Shown: positions 55,044-64,000 of the stretch, one piece after another
How the letters are laid out: each line of letters starts with the position of its first letter
How positions within the stretch are numbered: the first letter of the stretch is position 1
Origin: Comamonas sp. JUb58
Lineage (GTDB): Bacteria; Pseudomonadota; Gammaproteobacteria; Burkholderiales; Burkholderiaceae_C
Direction: 5' to 3'
Assembly (NCBI RefSeq): GCF_004364775.1
Contig: NZ_SOAL01000022.1
Location: 1 to 64,000, forward strand
Length of the DNA stretch: 64,000 nucleotides
Position numbers and translations under genes: made by a program
The notes under the pieces: model-generated
The model's input: only the letters and a program-made list of their open reading frames with translations
What the model was told of the DNA's origin: nothing
Database searches by the model: none

Positions 55044-55124
55044 ATGCTTCTATCCATTTGCCTTCAAGACCGCCGGGGTACATCGCCGTCGGCGCACGCC
55101 TGCTGTGCAGAGGAGCGCCCATGA
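55044..55124 (+). CDS. Candidate micro-ORF coupled to tadC
   Basis: 26 codons from an ATG 12 bp after tadB, preceded by a near-perfect Shine-Dalgarno (AAGGAGGG). Its TGA overlaps the tadC ATG (ATGA). The product begins MLLSICLQDRRG and has no visible domain. The strong ribosome site and the coupling suggest that it loads ribosomes for tadC; a structural role is not supported. Confidence 0.35.
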   Translation: MLLSICLQDRRGTSPSAHACCAEERP

Positions 55125-56110
55125 CCGCTGACCAACTGTGGATCGCAAGCCTGGTGCTGGCTGCTTTGGGTCTGCTGATGCTTGCTGGCCGGCTGCTGCT
55201 GCGCCAGCACCGCGCCGAACGCACCGAGCAGCGTGTCGTACAGCTGCTGCGCCAGCGCGAAGCGTCAGCGGCGGTAATTCAGCCTTTCCCGATACCCGGC
55301 CTGCAGCCCTTGCCCAGCTCCGCGTCTCAAAGCGAGCAGGAAGCGGCCCAGCAGGTGATCGAGCGCCTCAAGCCCCCTGCCTGGCTGGAAACGGGCTTGG
55401 CCAAGGCCTTGTTTGCCGACGAAGACCGCAAACTCATGGAGCAGGCAGGCATCGAGATGGCACGTGGTGGCCTCACGTTTGTGGTGAGCCGCACGGTGCT
55501 GTGCTTGGCCCTGCCGGCTTTGGCGCTGCTGATTTTTGAGCCCCAGGGCACCATGGCTGTGTTCTATGCTTTTGCGGCTTTCAGCCTGGGCCTGATGCTG
55601 CCCAAGTGGATTCTGCGCTCCAAGGCCACCAACCGCCGCAAGCAGGTGGTCGAAGAGCTGCCGCTGTTTGTGGACCTGTTGCGCCTGCTGCAAGGCGTGG
55701 GCCTGAGCATTGACCAGAGTTTGCATATTCTGGCGACCGAGTTTGGCAGCGTGCTGCGGGTGCTGAGCGCCGAGCTGGGCCTGGCCAACCGGCTCTACAG
55801 CTCGGGCCGCACGCGTGAGCAGTCGCTGCAGCGCCTGGCCATGCTGGGGGCCGACGACGACATGAGCGCCGTGGTCAACCTGCTGGTGCAGGTGGACCGG
55901 CATGGCGGCGCCGTGCAGGAGCCGCTGCGCGAGTTCAGCCTGCGCCTGCGTGAAAAGCGCCAGGCCAACTTCAAGGAAAAGATCGGCACCATCACGGTCA
56001 AGATGACCGGCGTGATGGTGCTGACTTTGCTCCCTGCCTTGATCGTGATCACCGCAGGGCCCGGCTTTACGGCGGTGATCCGCTCCCTGTCATCCATTGG
56101 AGGGCGATAA
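55121..56110 (+). CDS. tadC: Tad inner-membrane platform protein TadC
   Basis: 329 residues from the ATG at 55121 (AGAGGAG upstream). N-terminal TM (IASLVLAALGLLMLAGRLLL), further TMs near 125-170, GspF-type domain (VVEELPLFVDLLRLLQGVGLSIDQSLHIL, VNLLVQVDRHGGAVQEPLREFSLRLREKRQ) and a final TM (VMVLTLLPALIVITAG). The same frame is open far upstream through tadB, but only the 55121 start gives a normal protein. Confidence 0.92.
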   Translation: MTADQLWIASLVLAALGLLMLAGRLLLRQHRAERTEQRVVQLLRQREASAAVIQPFPIPGLQPLPSSASQSEQEAAQQVIERLKPPAWLETGLAKALFADEDRKLMEQAGIEMARGGLTFVVSRTVLCLALPALALLIFEPQGTMAVFYAFAAFSLGLMLPKWILRSKATNRRKQVVEELPLFVDLLRLLQGVGLSIDQSLHILATEFGSVLRVLSAELGLANRLYSSGRTREQSLQRLAMLGADDDMSAVVNLLVQVDRHGGAVQEPLREFSLRLREKRQANFKEKIGTITVKMTGVMVLTLLPALIVITAGPGFTAVIRSLSSIGGR

Positions 56111-56112
56111 GC

Positions 56113-57132
56113 ATGCGCCAAACCAACCGCAACACCTCTCTACTCGCCATGCCGCTGCTGGCCTTGGCGGCCGCGTTGCTGACCGGCTGCGCCTCCAAAG
56201 GCCCGCAAGGCTATGGCGCTGCCGAGCAAAGCACGGCGGCCCAGGCCCAGCAGCAAATGGAAAAGGCCGCGCAGCTGACCCAGATCGATCCGCAGCAAAC
56301 CTATCTGAACCTGATCCGCCAGATGCAGCAGGCCAACCAGTGGTATGCGTCACTGGCGCACACGCAGGCCTTTGAGCGCCAGTACGGCAGCCAGCCGCAG
56401 ATCCGCTTGATGCGCGCGGATGCACTGCGCAATACCGGCCAAGGCAAATTGGCCGAGCAGGGTTACCAGGCCTTGCTGGCGGACCCTGACAGCAGCACCG
56501 TGGCGCGTGCGCGGCGTGGCCTGGGCCTGCTGTACGCCAGCCAGGGCCAGTACCCCAACGCCATTGCGCAGCTGGAGATGGCACGCCAGATTAACCCCAT
56601 CGATGCCGATGTGTTGAGCGACCTGGCCTACGCCCATATGCTCGATGGCCAGACGGAGGCTGCCCACCTGCCGGTGCTGCAAGCGGCGCAACTGGCCCCC
56701 AGCAATGCGCGGGTGCAGCTCAACCTCGCCCTCTACCTGATGGCCAGCGACCAGAAGGCACAGGCCTCGCAACTGCTGCAACGGCTCAGCCAGCCCGCCG
56801 CCAAGAATGTGCCCGCGCTGATTGATGCGAACTCGATGCAGACCCTCCAAGCGCAGTTGCAGACGGTGCAGACCGCCATGCGCCGGCGCAACGGTGGCGA
56901 ATTGCCAACGCCCGCACCCGCTGCGGCGGTGCCCATGGTGGACAGTGCCACGCTTGCAGCCAGCCCGCTGACCGCTCCGGCTACTGCCCCTGTTGTAGCC
57001 CCGGCAGCAGCGCCATCCGAAGTGCCAGCGGCAGGCCCCGGGCCTGCCGTGCCCACGGCCTTGCGCAGTGCGGCCGCTGGCAGCGACAGCCCGCCCATCA
57101 CCGCATCCCCGGCACGCCCCATCGCGCCTTAG
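56113..57132 (+). CDS. tadD: Tad TPR lipoprotein TadD
   Basis: 339 residues. Lipobox LTGC (C27); TPR region about 60-240 (ALLADPDSSTVARARRGLGLLYASQGQYPNAIAQLEMARQINPIDADVLSDLAYAHML in parts); Pro/Ala-rich C-terminal tail. Pilotin-like role in the assembly of the outer-membrane part. Starts 3 bp after tadC. Confidence 0.9.
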   Translation: MRQTNRNTSLLAMPLLALAAALLTGCASKGPQGYGAAEQSTAAQAQQQMEKAAQLTQIDPQQTYLNLIRQMQQANQWYASLAHTQAFERQYGSQPQIRLMRADALRNTGQGKLAEQGYQALLADPDSSTVARARRGLGLLYASQGQYPNAIAQLEMARQINPIDADVLSDLAYAHMLDGQTEAAHLPVLQAAQLAPSNARVQLNLALYLMASDQKAQASQLLQRLSQPAAKNVPALIDANSMQTLQAQLQTVQTAMRRRNGGELPTPAPAAAVPMVDSATLAASPLTAPATAPVVAPAAAPSEVPAAGPGPAVPTALRSAAAGSDSPPITASPARPIAP

Positions 57133-57150
57133 CACCACCAGGAGTACCCC

Positions 57151-57594
57151 ATGTCTCAGTCTCTTTCTCTTCCCACCTGGCGTTCCGTGCTGATGCTGGG
57201 CCTGGCTGCTGCAGGCCTCTCGGCATTCGCCGTGCATGCAGAATCCAGCCGCGCCGTGGTCTCGGTCGAAGCCGAGGTGCCCAGCCTGGAGATGACGCGG
57301 CAAGCGCCGGTGGTGGATATCCCCGAGCGCGTCTCGCCTGCCACGCAGCCCTATATCCCGCTGACCACAGAGAACAGCAATCCTTCGCTGGAGAACCCCG
57401 TCATCTGGCGCAGCCGTCCCATCATCATCGGCAGCGCTACCGAGCGCTTGCTGGCCATGCAGGTCGCATCGCCCGGCGTGCATCCACGCCCTATCGATGG
57501 CGAGCAGGCCAGCCGCAGCTACCAGCGCTATATCAAGAGCTTTGAGACCAAGATCCCCGAGCGCTTTGATACCGGCCTGGATGTGAAGAAGTAA
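57151..57594 (+). CDS. Tad-locus DUF3613-like secreted protein
   Basis: 147 residues. Signal peptide ends AVHA-ES. The mature part has a short Pro-rich segment and a C-terminal block (IGSATERLLAMQVAS, SYQRYIKSFETKIPERFD) like DUF3613 proteins, which are often encoded in Burkholderiales tad loci. Exact role unknown; the position between tadD and tadE points to a periplasmic accessory function. Confidence 0.75.
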   Translation: MSQSLSLPTWRSVLMLGLAAAGLSAFAVHAESSRAVVSVEAEVPSLEMTRQAPVVDIPERVSPATQPYIPLTTENSNPSLENPVIWRSRPIIIGSATERLLAMQVASPGVHPRPIDGEQASRSYQRYIKSFETKIPERFDTGLDVKK

Positions 57595-57618
57595 AGCCAA
57601 GCCGCCCAGGAGCCCAGC

Positions 57619-58170
57619 ATGCGCCCGCACCCCAACCCGTCCATGTACCGCTGCAGGCGTGCGCGCCAGCAGCGCGGGGTGTATGCGCTGGAGTGGGCGA
57701 TCATCTTTCCGGTGTTCTTTGCGCTGCTCTACGGCATCGTCTGCTACGGGCTGACCTTTCTGGTGCGCCAGTCAATGCAGTACGCGGTCGAAGAAGGGGC
57801 CCGGGCGGCGCTGCGCTATCCCAGCTCCACCATCATTGGGGCCAGCCCGCCGACCTGGGTACACCGCAGCCTGCAGGCACGCCGCACCACTGCCAATGCC
57901 CTGAACTGGCTACCGCCAGCCCTCCGACCTGCCGAGGGTGATATCAGCTTTACCCTCTGCCGCCTGAACGACAGCAGCTGCAACCAGAACACTGCCTTCA
58001 ACCCGGGGCTGGATTGCAATATCGACAACCCGTGCCTGGTACTCGTCAGCTACCGCATGGCCAACTATAGCCAGGGCGCCATCGCCCCTGCCATTCCCGG
58101 TTTGGGCCTCGTACTGCCTGCCAGCCTCCAGGCCCAGGCCAGTGTGTTGGTCGACAGGAGGATGCTATGA
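57619..58170 (+). CDS. tadE: TadE-family pseudopilin
   Basis: 183 residues. After a basic start comes the TadE motif with a prepilin-like segment (RGVYALEWAIIFPVFFALLYGIVCYG) giving one TM, then a periplasmic domain with cysteines (TLCRLNDSSCNQ, LDCNIDNPC). The stop overlaps tadF by 4 bp. Minor pilus component. Confidence 0.88.
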   Translation: MRPHPNPSMYRCRRARQQRGVYALEWAIIFPVFFALLYGIVCYGLTFLVRQSMQYAVEEGARAALRYPSSTIIGASPPTWVHRSLQARRTTANALNWLPPALRPAEGDISFTLCRLNDSSCNQNTAFNPGLDCNIDNPCLVLVSYRMANYSQGAIAPAIPGLGLVLPASLQAQASVLVDRRML

Positions 58171-58658
58171 AACGCAGCGCCCTGACACAACAGATTGGAT
58201 GCCTTCAGCGGCAACGCGGCGTAGCGGCCATCGAGTTTGCGCTGATTGCCGTTTTCATGATCATCATGCTGCTAGGTCTGGCGGTGTACTGGCGCGCTTT
58301 CCAGGCCCAGCAATCGCTCACCCGGGCTGCTGGCGATGGTGGGCGAGCGATTCTCAGTGTGCTGGCCGCAGGTGTGGGAGACCCTTGCGACCCTCTGCAC
58401 GCCTCAGTCAACCGAGCCATGATTCAGCTGCGTGTGGAGCAATCGGTACGCGCGAGCCTGGAGCGCAGTGCCATTCCGGGCACGGTTGGCAGTCAGCTCA
58501 CGGTCACGGCCATTCAATGGCAAGGTGCTTGTCCTAACAGTGCCAGCTTCGAGCTGCGTTACCAGCTCCCACCGATGTTCGACATTTCAGGCCCATGGAT
58601 CGCCGAGCCGAGCCAGCTCTACGAAAAAACCGTGGTGCACTTTGCATCCATGTTGTGA
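58167..58658 (+). CDS. tadF: TadE/TadF-family pseudopilin
   Basis: 163 residues. TadE-type N-terminal helix (RGVAAIEFALIAVFMIIMLLGLAVYW) with the conserved Glu, followed by a periplasmic domain with two cysteines. By position it is the TadF equivalent. Overlaps tadE by ATGA. Confidence 0.85.
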   Translation: MKRSALTQQIGCLQRQRGVAAIEFALIAVFMIIMLLGLAVYWRAFQAQQSLTRAAGDGGRAILSVLAAGVGDPCDPLHASVNRAMIQLRVEQSVRASLERSAIPGTVGSQLTVTAIQWQGACPNSASFELRYQLPPMFDISGPWIAEPSQLYEKTVVHFASML

Positions 58659-58672
58659 GGAGGATTGCCACC

Positions 58673-60511
58673 ATGTCCCCCCATGCCCCCCAAGCGCCTC
58701 TCCGCCCATCCGAGCGCGGTTCTGTGCTGGTGCAGTTTGCGCTGCTAGCCGCCGTGATTGTCACCCTGCTGGGTGTTGTGCAGATTGGCTATATGTACTA
58801 CGCCAAGCGCGATCTGCAGCGCGTGGCAGATATTGCAGCCATTGAGGCGGTCAATGCCATTACCTATAACGACTTCGACACATGTCCACTGGGAAGAATC
58901 GCTGGCAGCCGGAGCGTGTCTACTCAATTGCGTGCTTCCATCGACCTCAACACTCCCGACCCTCAGTGCGGACACTGGGACGGTAGCAAAGCAGACGCAA
59001 TGCGTTTTGATGAGGACCGTGTCGGGACATTTAATGCGATGCGCGTTCAACTTCAAGGCGAGGTGTTGCAGCTGCTCCCCATGGTGGGCTCACGCGTGAT
59101 AACTGCCACCGCTACAGCTGCTAAGGACAGCGAGCCGCTAGCCGCCTTTTCTATTGGCTCTCAGCTGATGCGCTTTAACAAGAACGGCTTGCTCGGTCGT
59201 ATCACTGCGGCGGTGGGCCTCGACATTGAGCGCCTGACCATCCTCGACAAGGATGGCATTGCCAACGCCAAGATCACGCCAGCCGGTCTGTTGAAGCTGA
59301 TAGGTTTGCCCATTGGTGTCAGTGACTTGTCCTTGCTCACACCCAATGACCTGGCCAATGTCAACGCGTCGGTGATCGATCTGCTTAATGCGGCAATCAA
59401 CGCTGGGGGGAGTAGCCTGCTCAATGCTGGGGTCGATATTGCCGCACTGATCGACCTGCGCGCCTACCTGTCGGCCTTTCAGCTCGCCAATGTCAAGATA
59501 CCGCTGGGCGGCGACAAGGGCTTGCTGGCACTGATCTCCGCGGGTGGCAATGCCTCGCCTATAGGTGCCAGCTTGGATGTGGCAGTAGATCTGAGCGACC
59601 TGGTACGCACGCAGTTGCTGCTGGCCAATGGAACCAATAGCGTCGCACTGGGCCTTGGGCTGCCAGGTGTCTTGGGTGCCAAGATGACTGTTGTGGAGCC
59701 TCCTAGTTACGCCATTGGCGCAGCAACCGGCAAGACGAAAGCGCGCAGTGCGCAGGTGCGCCTGTCTATTGATATTGGCGAACAAAAGAATGTCACCACC
59801 CCCAGCTTGTTGAGTGCATTGCTGGGCGGGCTGCTGGGCATCCGCGTGCATATCCCCATACAAGTTGATTTGGTACGAAGTACCGGCACCCTGGAAGCCA
59901 TTCAGTGCACCCCTGACAAGAATCAACGCACCGCCAACATCTCAGTGCGCTCTGCTGTCGGCGATGTCTGCATTGGCGAGCTGGATGCGAACGGTGTCTG
60001 CCAAAAGACTGAGTTGGTGGACCTAAATCTGTTGAATGTTCTGGGAGGCGTTCGCATTCAAAGCAAGCTGTCCACCTCATTGCTGCAAGGCGCAACCTAC
60101 TCTTCAGCGCCCAATGCGCAGGCTTGCCCCCACAACAACAGCAGTGTGGACGAATGTCTGGTCGGGATGCAAGTGGGGGTAGAGAAGCCTAGCGGCCCTA
60201 ATGGATTGCATTTGGGTACCACGGTAGCTGATCTGCTGAAGCAAGTGCCACCGCTGGTAGGTGATGTGAAAAACGCGGAGTTCTATGGTGTGCTGGGCGG
60301 TGTATTGGGCGTATTGCTGAACGCTCTTCTTGGAGGCGTTAGTACCCTGCTCAATGTGATAGTCACTGTGGTCACGGCGTTGCTCGCCCCCCTGCTCAAC
60401 ACCATCGGCGGTGTGCTGGACCTGCTGCTGCAGGGACTAGGTATTGAACTGGGACGCGCAACCGTTGAAGTACTCAAAATCCAGTGCGACACCGCCCAGA
60501 TCGTGCAATGA
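58673..60511 (+). CDS. tadG: TadG-like protein with long Leu/Gly-rich C-terminus
   Basis: 612 residues from the ATG at 58673 (GAGGAGGA upstream). N-terminal TadE/G-like TM (RGSVLVQFALLAAVIVTLLGVVQIGYMYYAKRDLQR, in sections), then a domain as in TadG-type putative pilus-assembly proteins. The last 90 residues are strongly hydrophobic and repetitive (GVLGGVLGVLLNALLGG, LLAPLLNTIGGVLDLLLQG). Probably a minor tip- or envelope-linked component. GC and codon use are slightly more mixed than in its neighbours. Confidence 0.82.
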   Translation: MSPHAPQAPLRPSERGSVLVQFALLAAVIVTLLGVVQIGYMYYAKRDLQRVADIAAIEAVNAITYNDFDTCPLGRIAGSRSVSTQLRASIDLNTPDPQCGHWDGSKADAMRFDEDRVGTFNAMRVQLQGEVLQLLPMVGSRVITATATAAKDSEPLAAFSIGSQLMRFNKNGLLGRITAAVGLDIERLTILDKDGIANAKITPAGLLKLIGLPIGVSDLSLLTPNDLANVNASVIDLLNAAINAGGSSLLNAGVDIAALIDLRAYLSAFQLANVKIPLGGDKGLLALISAGGNASPIGASLDVAVDLSDLVRTQLLLANGTNSVALGLGLPGVLGAKMTVVEPPSYAIGAATGKTKARSAQVRLSIDIGEQKNVTTPSLLSALLGGLLGIRVHIPIQVDLVRSTGTLEAIQCTPDKNQRTANISVRSAVGDVCIGELDANGVCQKTELVDLNLLNVLGGVRIQSKLSTSLLQGATYSSAPNAQACPHNNSSVDECLVGMQVGVEKPSGPNGLHLGTTVADLLKQVPPLVGDVKNAEFYGVLGGVLGVLLNALLGGVSTLLNVIVTVVTALLAPLLNTIGGVLDLLLQGLGIELGRATVEVLKIQCDTAQIVQ

Positions 60512-60556
60512 AGACAGGAGTGAGCGCAGCGACATGAAGAACCGAGGGAATAGAAC

Positions 60557-61987
60557 GTGAATCAGAACGATTTGGTCATCTACGTCTGGGAAGGCCAAGC
60601 GGACATTGCGGAGCGGGTCGAGCGCTGCATGGTCAACTTGGATGTGGACGTGGTGCGCGCCGATGGCCTGACCCTGTCGCCGATGGCGGCACAAGGGGGC
60701 AATGCCGTTGCCGTGGTGAGTGTGTCGGTGCTGGAAGGTGCGCGCTTTACGCGCCAGGGGATCGAGGGCAATTTTGGCGGCATGCCGGTGCTGTGGGTCA
60801 GCGCCAAGCCGCGTGGCGAAGGACCGGGCACCTATGCCACCGAGTACTCCCATGTGCTGCCCTTTGACTTTACCGGCGCCGAGCTGCGGGCCATGCTGGT
60901 GCGCATCGTGCGGCGCCTGCAAAGCACCAGGCACAGGCAGCCGCGTGCTGACGACATCATCGCCGAGGCCGAGGTCATGCTGGCCCTGCTGCGCGATGTG
61001 GACACTTTTGCCGACTGCGAGCACAGCGTGCTGATCTTTGGCGAGACGGGCACCGGCAAGGAGCGCATTGCCGAGCGCCTGCATGAGCGCAACACGCACT
61101 ACGGCCAGGGGCCCTTTGTCGTGGTCAACTGCGGCGCCATCCCCGATGGCCTGTTTGAGTCGCTGTTCTTTGGCCATGCCAAGGGCTCGTTCACCGGTGC
61201 TGTAACGGCACACAAGGGATTTTTTGAGCAGGCCAATGGCGGCACCTTGTTTCTGGACGAAATCGCCGACCTGCCGCTGTACCAGCAGGTCAAGCTGCTG
61301 CGCGTGCTGGAAGAGCGCACGGTCACCCGGCTGGGTGCCACCTCGCCGGTGGCGCTGGATTTCCGGCTGGTGGCGGCCACCAACAAATCGCTGCGCGAGC
61401 TGGTGCATGCCGGGCGCTTCCGGGCCGATCTGTTCTTTCGCCTGGCGGTGATCGAGCTGCAGATGCCCAGCCTGGAAGAGCGCGGTGAGGCCGACAAGCT
61501 GGCCATCTTCAACAGCATCCTGCGCAAGGTGGTGGGTGAGGAAATGATGGAGCGCCTGGGCGGGCCGCCCATGTTCATCCTGGATGCGATTGCGCAGATG
61601 TACTTTCCCGGCAATGTGCGCGAGCTGCGCAACCTGGCCGAGCGCATTGGCGTGGCCGCCCGCCAAACCCAGGACTGGCATGCCGGTGGCGCCACCGAGC
61701 GCCTGCTGCAGCAGGCCCAGAGCCTGTCAGCCACCACCTTTCCACTGGAGCCCCATGCCGCCGAGCCGCTGCTGGCCGACCGCAGCAACTGGGATCTGGA
61801 GGAGCGCAACCGCATCATCGAAGCACTGCACGCCAATGCTTGGAAGCGCCAGAACACCGCGCAGCAGCTGGGCATCAGTCGCAAGGTGCTGTGGGAGAAG
61901 ATGCGCAAGTACCAGATCTCGGACGGCGAACCGCTGGTGCCCCTGGCACGGGCGGCCGCGCAAGCCAACGACAACCTGCCCCTGTGA
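60557..61987 (+). CDS. Sigma-54-dependent transcriptional activator
   Basis: 476 residues, GTG start at 60557. The N-terminal 130 residues look receiver-like but have no obvious phospho-Asp. AAA+ domain: Walker A GETGTGKE from 162, GSFTGA (210-215) in place of the canonical GAFTGA sigma-54 loop, Walker [15 protein letters not shown]-terminal Fis-type HTH ([22 protein letters not shown], in part). It sits in the tad operon and is probably its regulator. No convincing -24/-12 promoter was found in the short gaps of the locus. Confidence 0.92.
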   Translation: MNQNDLVIYVWEGQADIAERVERCMVNLDVDVVRADGLTLSPMAAQGGNAVAVVSVSVLEGARFTRQGIEGNFGGMPVLWVSAKPRGEGPGTYATEYSHVLPFDFTGAELRAMLVRIVRRLQSTRHRQPRADDIIAEAEVMLALLRDVDTFADCEHSVLIFGETGTGKERIAERLHERNTHYGQGPFVVVNCGAIPDGLFESLFFGHAKGSFTGAVTAHKGFFEQANGGTLFLDEIADLPLYQQVKLLRVLEERTVTRLGATSPVALDFRLVAATNKSLRELVHAGRFRADLFFRLAVIELQMPSLEERGEADKLAIFNSILRKVVGEEMMERLGGPPMFILDAIAQMYFPGNVRELRNLAERIGVAARQTQDWHAGGATERLLQQAQSLSATTFPLEPHAAEPLLADRSNWDLEERNRIIEALHANAWKRQNTAQQLGISRKVLWEKMRKYQISDGEPLVPLARAAAQANDNLPL

Positions 61988-62013
61988 CCCTGCAAACCCA
62001 GCCTTTGCCGACC

Positions 62014-63282
62014 ATGATAGACATACCCCTGATCGTTTTTGTAGGCGCGGTGTACCCGAGCCAGTACAGCCTGCTGTGCAGCCACCTGCGTGCCCAGGGC
62101 CTGGCGGACGCCTGGTTCATGACCACACCCGGCCACAAGGCCAACCATGAAAAGCACTGCGACCACCTGCTGTCCTTCCAGCCCGATGGCCTGATCGTCG
62201 GCCCGCAGAGCTACTACTACTCGGACAAGGTCGAGCGCTCGGCGCGCATCTGCCGGGGCGTGCTCAAGGCGCTGGAAGACTTTGAGGCTGCGCAAGGCCG
62301 CAAGATCGATGTGGTGGTGGCCCATTCGCTCTGGGGCGCGCCCAACTGGCTGTATGGCGAGCTGGACGCCGCCATCATCAGCTACATCGAGTTCCCCAGC
62401 TACCTGGCGCATGGCTGGGATGCCGCCTACCCGCCCGACCAGGCCCAGCGCCTGGGCGACCGCAACACCGAGATGCTGAGCTTTCACCAGGTGCTGTGTA
62501 GCGACCTGACCATTGTGCCCAGCGCCTATGCGCGCTCGATGTTCCCGCCGCTGCTGCAGGACCGGGTGGCGGTGCAGTTCGAGGGCTTTGACATCCAGCC
62601 GCCGCTGCGCAATTTTGGCGCGGCCGGCGATGCAGCGGACGGTACCCAAAAGCCTTTCACCATCGCGTTCTCGGCGCGCGATCTGTCGAGTGCCAAGGGC
62701 TTTGAGACCTATATCCGGCTGGTGGACCGCATGGTGCACGAAGGCGATGGCCAGAACACGCGCTTTATCGCCATTGGCGATGCCAAGGCCTCCACCTATG
62801 GCTATGAACAGCAATGGGTGGAGCGGCGCTACGGCGGCAAGGTGGAGAGTTTTCGCGACCACCTGCTCAAGGTCTACCCGGCGGCCGATGTGATCGAGTT
62901 CCCCGGCCACCTGCCCTATGACCAGTTCTCGGCGCTGCTGGCCGAGGTCGATCTCTTCCTCTACCCACTGCGCTATGGCGTGGCCAACTGGGGCCTGATG
63001 GAGATCCTGGCGCGCGGCGGCTGTGTGATTGGCTCCAACTGGGGCTTCGCGCCCGAGCTGATTGCCCACAACGTCAATGGCCTCTTGCTGCCTGACAACG
63101 ACGACGACTGGATCCAGGCGATACGGCAGCTGCGCAAGGACCCGGCCCGGCGCCAGCGCTATGCACAGGCCGCGCTGGAGACCGGCAAGGCCTACCATAT
63201 CGCCAAGGTGGCGCCCCGCTTCATGGCGCTGTTTGAGCGGGCGATGGCCAACCGCAAGGCGCAGCTGGTGGCGCCGCGCTGA
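62014..63282 (+). CDS. Glycosyltransferase family 4-like protein
   Basis: 422 residues from the ATG at 62014, in GT-B style. N-terminal Rossmann-like half (PLIVFVGAVYPSQYSLL, DVVVAHSLWGAPNWLYGEL, IISYIEFPSYLAHGW); C-terminal half with the GT4 pattern (FTIAFSARDLSSAKGFETYIRLV, FPGHLPYDQFSALLAEVDLFLYPLRY, GLMEILARGGCVIGSNWGFAPELI). No signal peptide. It follows the sigma-54 gene after 26 bp and may share its message. Substrate unknown; pilin or surface-glycan modification is a guess. Confidence 0.85.
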   Translation: MIDIPLIVFVGAVYPSQYSLLCSHLRAQGLADAWFMTTPGHKANHEKHCDHLLSFQPDGLIVGPQSYYYSDKVERSARICRGVLKALEDFEAAQGRKIDVVVAHSLWGAPNWLYGELDAAIISYIEFPSYLAHGWDAAYPPDQAQRLGDRNTEMLSFHQVLCSDLTIVPSAYARSMFPPLLQDRVAVQFEGFDIQPPLRNFGAAGDAADGTQKPFTIAFSARDLSSAKGFETYIRLVDRMVHEGDGQNTRFIAIGDAKASTYGYEQQWVERRYGGKVESFRDHLLKVYPAADVIEFPGHLPYDQFSALLAEVDLFLYPLRYGVANWGLMEILARGGCVIGSNWGFAPELIAHNVNGLLLPDNDDDWIQAIRQLRKDPARRQRYAQAALETGKAYHIAKVAPRFMALFERAMANRKAQLVAPR

Positions 63283-63295
63283 CCGGGGCTGTTGT

Positions 63296-63997
63296 CTAGG
63301 CCGCTTGCTTCCAACGCGCGAAGCCCTGTGCGCGCAATGCACAGGCCGGGCATTCGCCGCAGCCATAGCCCCAGTCATGGCGCTCACTGCGGTCGCCCTT
63401 GTAGCAGGTGTGCGTGTCTTCCTGTACCAGGGCGGTCAAGGCGTCGCCGCCCAGGTCTTGCGCCAGCTGCCAGGTCGCGCCCTTGTCGATCCACATCAAG
63501 GGCGTCTCCACCACCAGTTGCCGGCCCAGGCCCAGGCTGAGCGCCACCTGCATGGCCTTCATCGTGTTGTCGCGGCAGTCGGGGTAGCCGGAGAAATCGG
63601 TCTCGCACATGCCGCCGACCAGCACCGTGCACTGGCGGCGGTAGGCCACGGCAGAGGCCAAGGTCAGGAACACCAGGTTGCGCGCCGGCACAAAGGTATT
63701 GGGCAGGCCATCGGCCTGGTAGGCCAGCGCGGCATCGCTGGTCAGCGCCGTGTCGCTGATCTGGCCGAGCACATCGATGTTCAGCAGGTGGTCATCCCCC
63801 AGCTTTGCCGCCCACTGCGGGAACTGCGCGCGCAGATTAGCCAGCACGGTGCCGCGACATTCCAGCTCCACCCGGTGGTTCTGGCCGTAGTCGAAGCCAA
63901 TCGTTTCGACATGGGCATAACGGCTCAAAGCCCAAGCCAGGCAGACGGTGGAATCCTGTCCACCCGAAAAAAGTACCAGCGCCTTGGCGTCTTGCAT
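63296..63997 (-). CDS. queC: 7-cyano-7-deazaguanine synthase QueC
   Basis: 233 residues. Converts 7-carboxy-7-deazaguanine to preQ0 with ATP and ammonia for queuosine biosynthesis. PP-loop motif [16 protein letters not shown] at the N-terminus, the [13 protein letters not shown] and [17 protein letters not shown] blocks, and the C-terminal zinc cluster ([14 protein letters not shown] plus an earlier Cys). Convergent with the glycosyltransferase gene, 13 bp apart. Complete in the window. Confidence 0.95.
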   Translation of the reverse strand: MQDAKALVLFSGGQDSTVCLAWALSRYAHVETIGFDYGQNHRVELECRGTVLANLRAQFPQWAAKLGDDHLLNIDVLGQISDTALTSDAALAYQADGLPNTFVPARNLVFLTLASAVAYRRQCTVLVGGMCETDFSGYPDCRDNTMKAMQVALSLGLGRQLVVETPLMWIDKGATWQLAQDLGGDALTALVQEDTHTCYKGDRSERHDWGYGCGECPACALRAQGFARWKQAA

Positions 63998-64000
63998 GCT

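Overview
The window is high-GC proteobacterial DNA. Gene content (monomeric isocitrate dehydrogenase, a TAXI-type receptor, a Burkholderiales-style Tad locus ending in a sigma-54 activator, a type I secretion locus) and codon use point to a betaproteobacterium of the Comamonadaceae, most likely Comamonas or a close relative. This is inferred from protein families, not from a search. No rRNA, tRNA or CRISPR array was seen.

Layout. 1-98: end of an IS3-family (IS150-type) element cut by the window edge. 0.2-5.4 kb: monomeric NADP isocitrate dehydrogenase, ribosome-rescue factor ArfB and an OmpR/EnvZ-type two-component pair. 5.4-8.7 kb: an AT-rich accessory island with an ankyrin protein, a SUKH-3-like immunity protein, about 1 kb of non-coding or decayed DNA and a HEPN-domain protein. 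8.7-12.3 kb: TonB-dependent receptor and MFS exporter. 12.5-17.3 kb: a sugar-acid catabolic locus (IclR regulator and KduD facing KdgT, a 2-keto-3-deoxy-sugar-acid dehydrogenase and an FAH-family diketo-acid hydrolase) with two IclR/KdgR-like palindromes between the divergent arms. 17.5-21.3 kb: a His-rich secreted protein, a P1-family peptidase, a TAXI receptor and small unknowns. 22-28.5 kb: cydDC-cydABX, including a 44-residue CydX.

28.5-47.8 kb is the most unusual part: a compact surface-protein and type I secretion locus. It holds an L,D-transpeptidase, two paralogous TPR proteins that share a C-terminal NTF2-like (Cds6-type) domain, two divergent paralogues of a protein family I do not recognise, a 1749-residue protein with about 85 Asn/Asp-Pro-Thr triplets followed by eight long leucine/glycine-rich repeats, an OmpA-type lipoprotein, and an ABC transporter, HlyD adaptor and TolC-type outer-membrane protein. 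Two divergent intergenic regions in it carry the same 14-bp sequence containing a 10-bp palindrome, and the transporter operon is preceded by a perfect FNR-type box. I propose that the giant protein is the secreted substrate and that the unknown paralogues and TPR proteins are accessory factors of a poorly described adhesin system.

47.8-63.3 kb is a complete Tad (tight adherence, type IVc) pilus locus: flp, tadV, rcpC, rcpA, tadZ, tadA, tadB, tadC, tadD, a DUF3613-like gene, tadE, tadF, tadG, then a sigma-54 activator and a glycosyltransferase. Two candidate micro-ORFs lie in its short gaps, one coupled to tadC and one overlapping a strong hairpin upstream of rcpC. The window closes with queC on the minus strand. 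Two separate surface-attachment machines thus sit side by side.
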